Source of the DNA: Paroedura picta
Taxonomy: Eukaryota > Chordata > Lepidosauria > Squamata > Gekkonidae
Direction: 5' to 3'
DNA length: 64,000 bases
NCBI RefSeq assembly: GCF_049243985.1
Contig: NC_135371.1
Coordinates: 4,613,501-4,677,500 of the forward strand
Position 1 is the first letter of the stretch; each line of letters starts with the position of its first letter. The notes below the pieces were generated by a model. The model searched no databases, had not been told where the DNA came from, and was given only the letters and a program-made list of their open reading frames with translations. Shown one piece after another: positions 1 through 9,492 of the stretch. A program made the position numbers and the translations under genes.

Positions 1-611
1 AGTTGACCGGTCCCCGGTGATAAAAAGGTTGGAGACCACTGCTTTAAAGGCTCTCCCAATGCCCATCCATCTAGGCAGGAGATCTCTTCTGAGCCTAGTG
101 GGTGGTATGAATGGGCCTGGACTGGATGGAATACATGGGATCATGCTGCTCACAGTGTATTTTATTGTATTCAGTAAAACGGCAAGAGACAGTGTGGCTG
201 GGAGTAGCGGCTAATAAATTTACATTTATAAATAAATAACTAAATAAACAAACAAAACAAACCAGCAGCCAGAAAACTGCTTGAGAGAAGTGAGCAGGTC
301 TCCTGGATTCTCCAGGCCACACCTTTCACCTGTGGAGGTGATGTGGGGGTGGGGCACAGGAATCCCATGCTCCCAGAACCCCAATATCTGCTCTTTCTGG
401 GGGAAGGTGATCCCATAAACATGGGGCCCATCTACCACTTCCCAGTTTGAGATGCAATTCGTCCACATCTAAAAAATCTGGATTCAGCTTCCAGGGAAAT
501 GCAATTTTCATTGCATCCTGGCATTCCTCTTCTGCTCCCTTAGATCTCAGCCCTAGTTCCACCCCAGGCCTTACCCAACTCAGGGCCCACACAACAGCAG
601 TCGGGTCTCAC

Positions 612-1376
612 CTGCTTCTCCTGCCTTAAAAGGAACTCCTCGGCCAGGGCCAGCACTTGGGCGCAGCTCTCGGGGCTCCTTTCCCTCACCCGGCTCTGGA
701 TCTCTGGGGGCAAGATTTTCAGCAATTGCTCCAGGACCTGCTCCTTGCTGTGGTTCTCCACCCTCAGCCACCCGTGGCAGATTTCCTGTAGTCGTCTGTA
801 AGCCCCCCGGGGCCCCTCGGCCTCCTGGTAGCAGAACCCCCTGAACTGCTGATGCGGCTTCTCCCGGCTCAGGGCGTCCCCTCGCGAGATGGCTGCCTTC
901 ACTTTCCCATAATCCTCTCTGTCCGGGACCTCCAGGCTGTTAAAGGCCCACTTGGCTTCTCCGCTGAGGGCCGGCAGGAGTCGGGTCGCCCACTCTTCCT
1001 GGGGCCACTGACAGGTTTCGGCCACTTGCTCGAAGGAGGCCAAAAAGGGCTTGGCATTCTCCCAGGGCGAATGTCTCTCTGGCAAGAGGGGGATTGCCCA
1101 TGGAGGATGAAGGCTCTCCACTGTCCCGAAGAACTCCTTCCACTGGGCTTCCCACTGCTCGAGGGAAAGGGAGCCCTCCACTCCAGACACACTCATCAGA
1201 TCTCTTGGCCTTCTTCCCAGGATTCCCTTCATACTCCTGGCTTGGAGGACCGGCAGGCTTTTCCTGATACCTCCCCTGAGTTCGGGCATGTGGGATCCTG
1301 CTCCTCCATTTTCACCTCGGAATGATCCCTCAGGAATGGGACTGCACACCTGAAATTTGTCCTAGCGTTTTCCTGG
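612..1376 (-). CDS. Gene A: SCAN-domain exon of a zinc-finger gene (partial)
   Basis: This exon encodes an extended SCAN domain, a dimerisation module of nuclear zinc-finger transcription factors. The frame holds the N-terminal extension (LEQWEAQWKEFF, then [17 protein letters not shown]) and the SCAN core ([54 protein letters not shown]). It ends at a donor after KQ (exon end 612, GTGAGA). The acceptor is TTTCATCCAG, so the exon starts near 1376. The ATG that matches gene B's start lies at 1309 but is out of frame with the SCAN region: one base appears lost in the GGGGAGG run near 1290, and that frame soon stops. In-frame ATGs at 1289 and 1232 could serve instead. The expected zinc-finger exon would lie left of the window. 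Either a gene with a shifted start or an early pseudogene. Confidence 0.75.
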
Positions 1377-2701
1377 CTGGATGAAACGAGAAAGAGAGAG
1401 AAGAGACACAGTCAGGTTCTTGCTGGGGTGATCCTTCATAATTTCCTTCCCATATGCACACCACTCATATACAAACGGCATGGCTTTCATGCACCTACTG
1501 CAGCAATAAATGCATTTATTAAAAAATGCACAAAGTTAAAAACTAAAGGTTTAGGTTTTATTTCAACAGCTACCCTCGGAGTAACTACCAACCGGCATCG
1601 CCTATATGTTTGTCATTCACTGGAAGAGCTGTGAAATTGTTAGCAAACACCATCCAAGATTCTGGATTCAGCTTCCAGGGAAATGCAATTCCCCCCCCCC
1701 CCCCAGCTGTCTTTCTCTCTTCCTGGCCTTTGGTCCAGCGAGCGCTTTGGTTCATTTCAAGCCCTGGTTTCCTGATAATGCTCAAGTGCAATTACAAAGT
1801 AAAAAAATATAGTTTTTAAGATGACTACTCATCTATCACCCAACACGAAAGCCACACCAGGATCCCTTCTTAACAAAATTGCCCTCCTGATAAGTTCCTT
1901 CTTAAGCTGTCAGAAAAAAAGACATTCAGGTGGGAGACCAGAAGGAACAGGGACACCCTTCCCGCCCCTGCCTGGGAGGCTACAGTCCTGGAGAATTTCC
2001 CTCCTTCCCCAAAGGAGCCACCCCCTCCTGTTAAGGCACCTGGCCCCTTGCTTTGGAGAGCAGGCCTTGAAGAGAAAGGACTTCTGACCTCTCCCCATAC
2101 CCAAGTTCTCCATTGGGGACTCTCCAGGTCTCCCCACACAGTGGGGTGGGGGGTAAAAATGTTACATATCAGGAGACATTAAGGAATTGGGGTGGGGGGG
2201 GTCCCTTGATGGCCTCAGAGGAACCCCATGTGATGCGAGGCTTCTGCCATCTCCACCAAAGGGGACCTCCCTGCATTTGCACGCCTCCTCCTGCTCCAGA
2301 GGAATCCCATTGAGCAATAGCAGGAAAAACTTGCCCCAGAGGCGCCCCCGGGGACCGGGTCTGCTCCCAGCCCCAGGAAGAAGCTCAGTGGGGGGAGACC
2401 CAGAGAGGGGGAAGGTGCCCTCCTCTCCCTCCCAGACTCCGCCCTGGAGCCCCCGCGCCCTTCCCTCGGGGGTTGCCAAGTTGCCGGGAGAAACCTCCCG
2501 CTTTCCCCGGCTCTCCCGCCTGGAGAGGAGGCTTCCCCTCTGCAGGGAACCTCCGAGGAACCGGATCCCCTCGCGGCGGAGTCGCGCCCGTCCAGAGGGC
2601 CCGATCCGGGGCTGGCCGCCCTCCCGGGGGGCAGGAAAAGGGCCCGCCCGGCCTCCCCTCCCCGCCGACCCCCGGAGACCTCCCCCCGCCCGGATCTTTA
2701 C

Positions 2702-2860
2702 CCTTCCAGCCGCTCCCCCCGTCCGGCCCCCGCCTCGCTCCTCCCGCTCTCCGGCAAGCCCAGCCCGTCCCCTCAGGCGGAAGTGGGAGGACGGGGGCGG
2801 CCGCTCTAGGAAGCGCCGCTCGGTCGCCTTAACCCCCTCAAGCCCCGACAGGGCGAGGAG
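2702..2860 (-). promoter_or_regulatory. Gene A promoter and untranslated first exon
   Basis: GC- and CpG-rich block at the core of a CpG-dense stretch (about 2340-2940). It contains an ETS-type motif GGCGGAAGTG at 2776-2785. Read on the minus strand, a first exon would end at 2702 (GGAAGG then GTAAAG). The same block, with the same donor position, stands 5' of gene B, which supports a promoter rather than chance GC richness. Confidence 0.6.
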
Positions 2861-3085
2861 CAAAGCCTCTTGCTGGAGAAGAGAGCATTTTTAGGCCGCC
2901 TCCTCGCCCGGGGGGGCCCCGCTGCAGCCCCGGAGCTCTAAGGAGGCCGGGGGGTGGGCCTGACAAGTCAGGGGGTCCCATCGCGCCCCCCATGCTCAGA
3001 AAGCCTCCAGGCTCCCCAAGACCCCGGGCAATGTGAAGGGAGGCAGGAAGGCCTGGGCTGGGTTCCAAGGGACCATGCAGTGGAC

Positions 3086-3219
3086 CAGGGGGAGTCAAAC
3101 TGCGGCCCTCCAGATGTCCATGGACTACAATTCCCAGGAGCCCCTGCCAGCGAATGCTGGCAGGGGCTTCTGGGAATTGTAGTCCATGGACATCTGGAGG
3201 GCCGCAGTTTGACTACCTG
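3086..3219. mobile_element. Palindromic hAT-type MITE, copy 1
   Basis: A 134-bp near-perfect inverted repeat with ends CAGGGGGAGTCAA and TTGACTACCTG. It is flanked by the 8-bp direct repeat CAGTGGAC (3078-3085 and 3220-3227). Ends of this form and an 8-bp target duplication are typical of the hAT superfamily. There is no coding capacity. Confidence 0.85.
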
Positions 3220-3227
3220 CAGTGGAC

Positions 3228-3755
3228 TCTTAGTCCACACAGAGGACATGGCTCTTCCACCCCACCCCCCTTTCAGGTTTGCACTTTGCCAAAGCACTAT
3301 TTCTCTCCAGTACACTTCTGCGATATACACTCATCGTTTTTGCATTGCTGTGTATTTCAAATCCTTCTGCCATTTTTTGCAGGGCTTTTTTCAACCACGG
3401 TGCCCGGCTGAAGGAGAGGACACCAAGGAGAATGGCTCTAGGGCTCTCACAGTTTTGGCCCGAACTGAGACTCCCACAGAGATATGATTGAGATCCTAAA
3501 AAAGCCCATAAAATTTCAGAATCAAAAGCATGGGGAAGGAGATAGGGCCCTCCCTGACTTTCTGGGACAGATCAGCAGCTGGAAGGGCAGCCCCAGCCCC
3601 ATCTTTGCCACCCAGCCCGAAAGGATCCCACCGTCAATGGCACCAAAGTTGAATCTGCTGTCTCTCCCCCAGAGGTAGTCTCCCATTTGGACAAAACTTG
3701 CCTGATGCGTGGGCTGAGAAGGAACCCACATTTAGATGGGAGCCACCTTGAAATC
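3228..3755. other. Intergenic stretch without recognised gene
   Basis: No exon seen. Part of it (about 3230-3450) aligns loosely with 16150-16350, for example CTTCTCCAGTA and GAAGGAGGACACCA-like stretches, so it belongs to the duplicated promoter-flank module shared with the orphan block at 16-17 kb. Confidence 0.4.
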
Positions 3756-3955
3756 CAGCTTGGTTAAGAGCAGCGGCCTTTAATATGGAGAACCGGGTTT
3801 GACTCCCCACTCATCCTCCACATGCAGCCTGCTTGGGTGACCTTGGTGCAGTCACAGTTCTCTCAGAGCTCTCTCAGACTCACCTCAGGGGAGAGGAAGG
3901 GTAGTAGATTGTAAGCCACTTTCAGGCTCTTTCAGGTAGTAAAAAGTGGGGAACA
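3756..3955 (+). repeat. tRNA-derived CORE-type SINE, old copy
   Basis: Diverged copy of the SINE found intact at 37552-37822. It has an A-box-like TTGGTTAAGAG, a B-box-like GGGTTTGACTCC, the TGGGTGACCTTGG core and the CAGAGCTCTCTCAG segment. Confidence 0.65.
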
Positions 3956-4559
3956 GAAAACCAGCTCAACCATATCCTGCTTTTGGGATGGGGAGGGTTG
4001 CCCTCTCTGGGATGGAAAATACCTGGAGATTGGGTAGCTTGAGTAGGGCAGGGTTGTGGGAGGGGAGGAGGACCTTCAATGCAACCCACCTCGTATTGGA
4101 CAGGGACTCTGGTGAGGGCAGCAAACTCTCCTTGTGACTTAACAGTGCCTAAAATGGCCCCCAGACAACTCTGCTCAAAGGCTATTTTGGAGAGACTGTA
4201 AGGAAGAGGAAAGAAATACACCTGGAGCTACAGACTAAGAACAACTTCTGGACTTGTTCCAAGAAAGACTTTATTGCCTGGAAATAAATTTTCCCCTCTG
4301 CTGAGGGAATATCAAGATTCTCTGAACACTAGGCTGAGCCCACCGTGGCCAGAAGGGGGGAGGATTAAGCAAGCAAGCAAGCAGGCTCTGTGATTGGGGT
4401 TAATCAAGGGAGGCGCCCAGTAGCAAGAAGTAAAGCGCTTGTGGGCAGGATTTGTAGTATGGTCAACAAGTTAGGGGTGGGGGAATGTCAGCTGGGAGCC
4501 TCCATCCCCCTCTTGGCCCAGGACAGCCCTATAATATTACAATAAAGTAGTCTTGGTGT
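3956..4559. other. No recognised feature
   Basis: Intergenic DNA. I see no exon, structured RNA or clear transposon end here. Confidence 0.3.
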
Positions 4560-5160
4560 TATCATATACGAAAACAAGAGTTGACTATTGACTATTTTTT
4601 TCAGTTTGCTTATCTTTCAATCCCAAGAGAAAAGCACCTGGTTTCGTCTGTATCTGCATCTTTAAGACCTTCAGCATTAAGAAGTGTATTTGTGTCAACA
4701 TTTTTGGCCTTCTTACAAGTCCACCACATATGATAAAAAGTTCCTTTGTGTTGCTTACATTTCAAACATCACTTGGAAATATTTGTCAATATCTTACCTT
4801 ATCTTATTTGTCTGGAGACATATACTACTGATACGTCATTTTGTAGAATTTCTTTCTGGCTGACACTAAATGTTAGGCCCTTCAATCACATTCTTCCCTA
4901 ATGTTCCATACATATATCATGCCCATATCAACCATACATTCTTTCCCCTGTTATGTTTTGTGTTTTAGCAAAGGTTTATACATTTTTGCTACCAAACGGT
5001 CATCATTCATACATAACTGGTTTCTTCAAAGCCAGTTTTTTATCCACTTTAAACCTTTTTAATCACTGTATGTAGAAGAATCATTGGCAATCAGAACCCA
5101 CTTTTATTAAATCTTCCCTTGATTTCATTTCGCACTCTCCTTGAGCCAAAACAAATTGTA
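4560..5160 (-). mobile_element. L1-like LINE 3' fragment
   Basis: Read on the minus strand, part of this AT-rich stretch translates to FYHMWWTCKKAK (about 4710-4742). This resembles the conserved C-terminal motif of L1 ORF2 (H-M-W-W-x-C). The surrounding frame is degenerate. Boundaries are approximate. Confidence 0.55.
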
Positions 5161-5239
5161 GGTTAACCATCTTTAATTATGTTTCCCGATTATAAAAGGC
5201 CTCTTGTGTTGATATCCATAACAAGATATCCATAACAGG

Positions 5240-5572
5240 TCCGTGGCCAGAGGGAGGTTCACCTTACCCCAACCAGGGCTAGGGCCTTTTTGGTCTTGGC
5301 CCCGACCTGGTGGAATGAGTTCCCAGGAAAGCTGAGGGCCGTGACAGCTTTCACAGTTCTGCAGGGCCTGTAAAACGGAAATAGTCTGCTGGGTCCTTGG
5401 TGGAGGCCAGGGCAAATTAGATCTGGGCCCCTCGATGAAGCCAGGTCGCTGGGTGGTTGAATTAGCTTCTTAAGGGATTATAAGGGGATTTTATTATGTT
5501 TTTTTCTGGATTCTTACCCGCCACGAGAGCCACTGCATGGACGTGGCAGGCTATAAATGAAATAATAAATAA
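5240..5572 (+). mobile_element. L2-type LINE 3' end
   Basis: Contains the repeated TGGTGGAATGAGTTCCC region, which in better copies (27557, 41620, 62990) encodes a WNELPEELRAL-type end of a LINE ORF2. An A-rich tail with ATAAATAAT follows. Several copies of the same 3' end occur in this window. Confidence 0.6.
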
Positions 5573-5789
5573 TTGGGAGGGGGGGAATCTTATCATTCCA
5601 TATCCTAAAAATCACATATCTAAAAAAAATGGTTTTCAAAGCCTACATTCACCTTTGTTTTGACATGCCCTTTCTTGCCTACCCAGGGAAATGTTGATTG
5701 CCACTTCAGGATTGGGAGAATTTCCTCCAGGCCAGATTGGCTTGGGACTCCGTTTTTTTGGGGGGGTGGGGGGTGTCATCTGGGCACAG

Positions 5790-5895
5790 AATCTGGGTCA
5801 TTGTGGATGGGCGGGTAGTTGTGAGTTTCCTGCACTGTGCAGGGGGTTGGACTAGATGACCTGGGAGATCCCTTTCATCTCTATGATTCTAACCA
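5790..5895 (+). mobile_element. CR1 LINE 3' tail
   Basis: Ends in GCAGGGGGTTGGACTAGATG, followed by a CTATGATTCT terminus. This is the 3' end seen in full at 34326-34855. CR1 elements are commonly 5'-truncated like this. Confidence 0.75.
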
Positions 5896-5979
5896 TGCCA
5901 CTCAAATCTCCAATCATGAGCTTCTAATTCCAGCAACCTTGTTTCTCAACCATATCCATTCTTTCAACCCTGGCAAATA

Positions 5980-6265
5980 GGTAAAGGTAAAGGTATCCCC
6001 TGTGCAAGCACCGAGTCATGTCTGACCCTTGGGGTGACACTCTCCAGCGTTTTCATGGCAGACTCAATACGGGGTGGTTTGCCAGTGCCTTCCCCAGTCA
6101 TGACCGTTTACCCCCCAGCAAGTAAGCTGGGTACTCATTTTACCGACCTCGGAAGGATGGAAGGCTCAGTCAACCTTGAGCCGGCTGCTGGGATTGAACT
6201 CCCAGCCTCATGGGCAGAGCTTTCAGACGGCTGCCTTACCACTCTGCGCCACAAGAGGCTCTCCC
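5980..6265 (-). repeat. Sauria SINE
   Basis: On the minus strand it starts GAGCCTCTTGTGGCGCAGAG (tRNA-like head) and carries GGGAGTTCAATCCCAG as B box. It ends GGTCAGACATGACTCGGTGC with an ACCTTTACC tail. That tail resembles the 3' end of Bov-B LINEs, the known arrangement of Sauria SINEs in lizards. Confidence 0.8.
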
Positions 6266-7130
6266 TGCCAAATAGCATGTGGCAAAACAAGTTTTCAATC
6301 TGGTATCCTCCCCTTTCTTTAACATCTTGTAATATCTTAAATTAAATATGAGGTTTCCCCCCCCCGACATATAAATTTGGACAAATTTTTCCATTGCCTG
6401 AATGGTGTCAGGTGACACTTTAGGTATTCTCTGTCGCGGCAATAGAACTCTGTCCTCAGGGTGTTTCATGTATTTCCCCCTATTGTTTTTTTCTCGCTGG
6501 AAGGCGAACAATTTTTGGTTTCATCTGGTATACAACCAATCAGAGTTAATGGCCCTCATAGTGGCATCGTTTATATGTTTTGGATTCAAGCGTTCATTTT
6601 AACTATAATTATTGTTTTAATGTTTTAATGCTGAAGACCTGGCTTGGGTAAAAAGGTGGTATAAAAGAACCGTGGTGTGATTCTTCCAGCCCTGGGATAA
6701 CCCATGGAGCCAGAATCCTGTTACAAGGGAGGAAAGGAGCAGCGGAGAAAGAGACCAAGGCCTATGCAGTCAGAAGGCACCTCCTCCATCAGGACTGGAC
6801 AAATCCCAAGCCCCACGACCCCTCAAAACGTTGCTGTGGTGCCTAATTCCATGAAGAAGAAATAGTGTGCCACTGGCGATGAGACCCTTTTTGCAAAGAA
6901 TGTTTAAAGGATTATTAAGTTTGAAAATCTCTGGACTTTGCTGCTAGACGGGAGGTCTTGGATTGGCTGTGTCTCCAATAGGAACTTTTTGGGTTAGTGT
7001 GAGAATACCAAAGACATGGTTTTGGGATGATTATTTTTTTAGGAGAAAGCATACACACCTCACATTTAGAAAGATGACAGGAGGCAGAGCTGGCAGCCCT
7101 AAATGTCCTCAGCAGGTGCCGTCAGTGAAA
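6266..7130. other. No recognised gene
   Basis: Intergenic DNA. A GGTGGTATAAAAGAA stretch near 6654 may be the tail of a LINE; nothing else is supported. Confidence 0.3.
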
Positions 7131-7133
7131 GTA

Positions 7134-7220
7134 GAATCATAGAGTTGGAAGGGGCCATACAGGCCATCTAGTCCAACCCCCTGCTCAACGCAGGATCAGC
7201 CCAAAGCATCCTAAAGCAAA
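7134..7220 (-). mobile_element. CR1 LINE 3' fragment
   Basis: Begins GAATCATAGAGTTGGAAGGG and continues CATCTAGTCCAACCCCCTGC. This is the reverse complement of the CR1 3' end at 34326-34855. Confidence 0.75.
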
Positions 7221-7394
7221 GTAGAAACAGGCAGGCCAAGTGAGGTGAGGAGAGAAAGAGCAGGGTGTGGCAGGATGGGAAAGGAGAAGGGGGATGCCCA
7301 GGGAGGGAGATATCCTGATAATCACTGCCTTTCCATGGCCTGAATTGGTCAGCATCAAGGGTCCTGAAGCTTCCACAGGTCAGAACTACTGAGC

Positions 7395-7515
7395 AGAATA
7401 TTGTTATTGTTGTATAATTATAACCTGAGTTATTTGTATTGTTCCTGTTTGATGTAAACTGCACTGAGCCTTTGGGGAGGGCGGTATATACATATAAATA
7501 AACACATAATAAAGA
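7395..7515 (+). mobile_element. L2-type LINE tail
   Basis: Contains GTAAACTGCACTGAGCC, then GGGAGGGCGGTATATA and an ATAAATAAA tail. The same terminus recurs at 24515, 25290, 28640, 42680 and 62990. Confidence 0.55.
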
Positions 7516-7607
7516 GAGTAAAACAGTCTCCTTGAGAGTAGCTGTCAAGGCTGATGATGCAGTAATATAACTAAGCTGTGCCTGTGTTTGGTCTCGGTAA
7601 CTCCCTC

Positions 7608-7611
<4 letters not shown>

Positions 7612-7638
<27 letters not shown>

Positions 7639-7639
7639 A
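7612..7639. repeat. (CA)n microsatellite
   Basis: Fourteen CA units in a row. Confidence 0.95.
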
Positions 7640-7640
7640 C

Positions 7641-8170
7641 AAAATGTGGGATTGGAACCCAGACCCACCCAGCTGTAGCCCAACACTCTGGCTCCTGAAA
7701 ACATGGTTATCGGACAAGGCAGAAGAGGCCTCACTGGAGCCAAAGGATTTATTTCTACACTTTTACAGCCCATTTTTACAACCACATGACATCCTCGCAA
7801 TTGACCAATTTTTTTAAACATTGCCTCATCACCACTCTGTACAAGCGCCCCACAAGACATAGAAAAGAACATTGGATTTCTTCCCCCGATGCTGATTGTT
7901 GAGAATCAATGGGGACTCACATGGCAAAATATTCTCTTCCCCACTCCAAGGAAACCCACCCAGTTCTACGGTACCGTGTGTTGTTTTGGGCGCCTCTGAA
8001 TATACAGAATTTCCCTCTGAATCTAATCCTGCTAGTGACATTAACAATCTGACAGCTGCCTGAGCCTGCCACATCTGGGCAATCCCAAAGGAGCACCTGC
8101 AGAACCCTCAGGGGGCAGTTTAAGCAGTAGGTTTTACCCCTGTGTGGATTCTTTGAAGAACATGAGGGTC
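7641..8170. other. Possible 3' untranslated or intergenic DNA beyond gene B
   Basis: No open exon of note. It lies downstream of the gene B stop on the minus strand and could hold its 3' UTR, but I see no decisive polyadenylation signal. Confidence 0.3.
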
Positions 8171-8175
8171 TAATC

Positions 8176-8321
8176 CAGGGGTAGTCAAACTGCGGCCCTC
8201 CAGATGTCCATGGACTACAATTCCCAGGAGCCCTTGCCAGCATTCGCTGGCGAATGCTGGCAAGGGATCCTGGGAATTGTAGTCCATGGACATCTGGAGG
8301 GCCGCAGTTTGACTACCCCTG
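8176..8321. mobile_element. Palindromic hAT-type MITE, copy 2
   Basis: 146-bp inverted repeat with ends CAGGGGTAGTCAA and TTGACTACCCCTG. A perfect 8-bp target duplication, GTCTAATC, lies at 8168-8175 and 8322-8329. Confidence 0.9.
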
Positions 8322-8538
8322 GTCTAATCTCTATTACAAGTTCTTCCATGTACAGAGCATTTATGAGGATTTTCTCATGTGGCATACTCAGTGCTCAATG
8401 AGGGCAGAGTGTGGTCCACCCTTTCAGCGCATCTCTATGCCCTTCCCTGAGTTTCAATCACCGCTAAAGCTCTTTCCATGGTCCCAGCACTTATATGATT
8501 TTGCCCATATTAATCTTAGTTGTTCTTTATTGCTATGG

Positions 8539-8785
8539 CTATGGTAAGGTTTCTGTGCAGATATAATCTCTTTCCAAGATTTGTAATCGTTTTACTTCCA
8601 TGTGGACTCCTGTCACAGGCTTAGCAGCCATGCAGTTTCTCCTTGTGTGGGTTTTTTGATGCTGATGGCGACACAGACTGAAGTGCTTCCCACACTCAAA
8701 ACATTTAAAAGGTTTCCCACCTTTGTACGCTCTTGGAGACCAAAGGTCGCCATTCAACTTAAAACTCTTTCCACCCTATGAGCAT
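8539..8785 (-). pseudogene. Degenerate terminal zinc fingers of gene B
   Basis: Directly beyond the gene B stop the minus strand still encodes finger-like text in other frames: KPFKCFECGKHFSLCRHQ at about 8700, preceded by a damaged finger with an in-frame stop. The gene evidently once had at least two more C2H2 fingers that now lie outside the reading frame because of small deletions near 8790-8830. Confidence 0.7.
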
Positions 8786-9492
8786 TCAAAAGGTTTCTCC
8801 CAAGTGGGTTATTTGGTGCTGTTGAAATGGTTTCTCCCTCGTGTGGATTCTTTGATGCTGCTGAAGACGAAAGCTCCTAATGAATTTCTTTCCACACTCA
8901 AAGCATTCAAAAGGTTTCTCCCCTGTATGGATTCTTTGATGTTCTTGAAGACTGCCATTTCGACTGAATTTCTTTCCACACTCTGAGCATTCAAAAGGTC
9001 TCTCCCCTGTATGGATTCTTTGATGATATAGAAGGGTGCCACTCTGATGGAATTTCTTTCCACATTCAGAGCATTCAAATGGTTTCTCCCCTGTGTGGAT
9101 TCTTCGATGCCGCTGAAGATCACTACTTTGACGGAATTTCTTTCCGCACTGTGAGCATTCAAAAGGTCTCTCTCCTGTGTGGATTCTTTCGTGCAGCTGA
9201 AGATGATAACTCCGACTAAATAGCTTCCCACACACTGAACACTGGAAAGGTTTCTCCCATGTGTGTTTTCTTTGGTGCTCAAGGAGATGAGATTCGGATC
9301 TGAAGTACTTTCCAGACTGAAAGCATTTAGATGCCTTTATATTACTAATCTTTGGGAAATGTACATTACTCTTTCTTCCATCAGAGAAACTCTTTCCACT
9401 TCCCGAGCAGATAAATGGCTTCTCTACTGAATAGTCACATCCAGGGAGTTTTGGGACAGGTGTGATGAGGGGCAGAGGTTGGCTTTCAGCTT
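8786..9492 (-). CDS. Gene B exon 3 (C2H2 zinc fingers)
   Basis: Acceptor TTTTTCAG just above 9492, entered at phase 1. Fingers run from [10 protein letters not shown] to [16 protein letters not shown]. The H-T-G-E-R/K-P-F linkers are normal until the last. Confidence 0.88.

Larger units (their letters stand above)
265..2900 (-). repeat. Segmental duplication, copy A (5' part of gene A)
   Basis: Low-copy duplication of about 2.7 kb. The sequence downstream of the SCAN exon, the SCAN exon itself, the first intron and the GC-rich promoter can all be aligned by eye with 11765-14510 (gene B). Shared landmarks are CCAGAAAACT near 269 and 11776, the SCAN exon, CAAACACCATCCAAGAT near 1643 and 13095, and CCTCCCGCTCTCCGGCAAG near 2739 and 14405. 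The match is patchy in the intron, so the duplication is not very recent. Confidence 0.8.
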
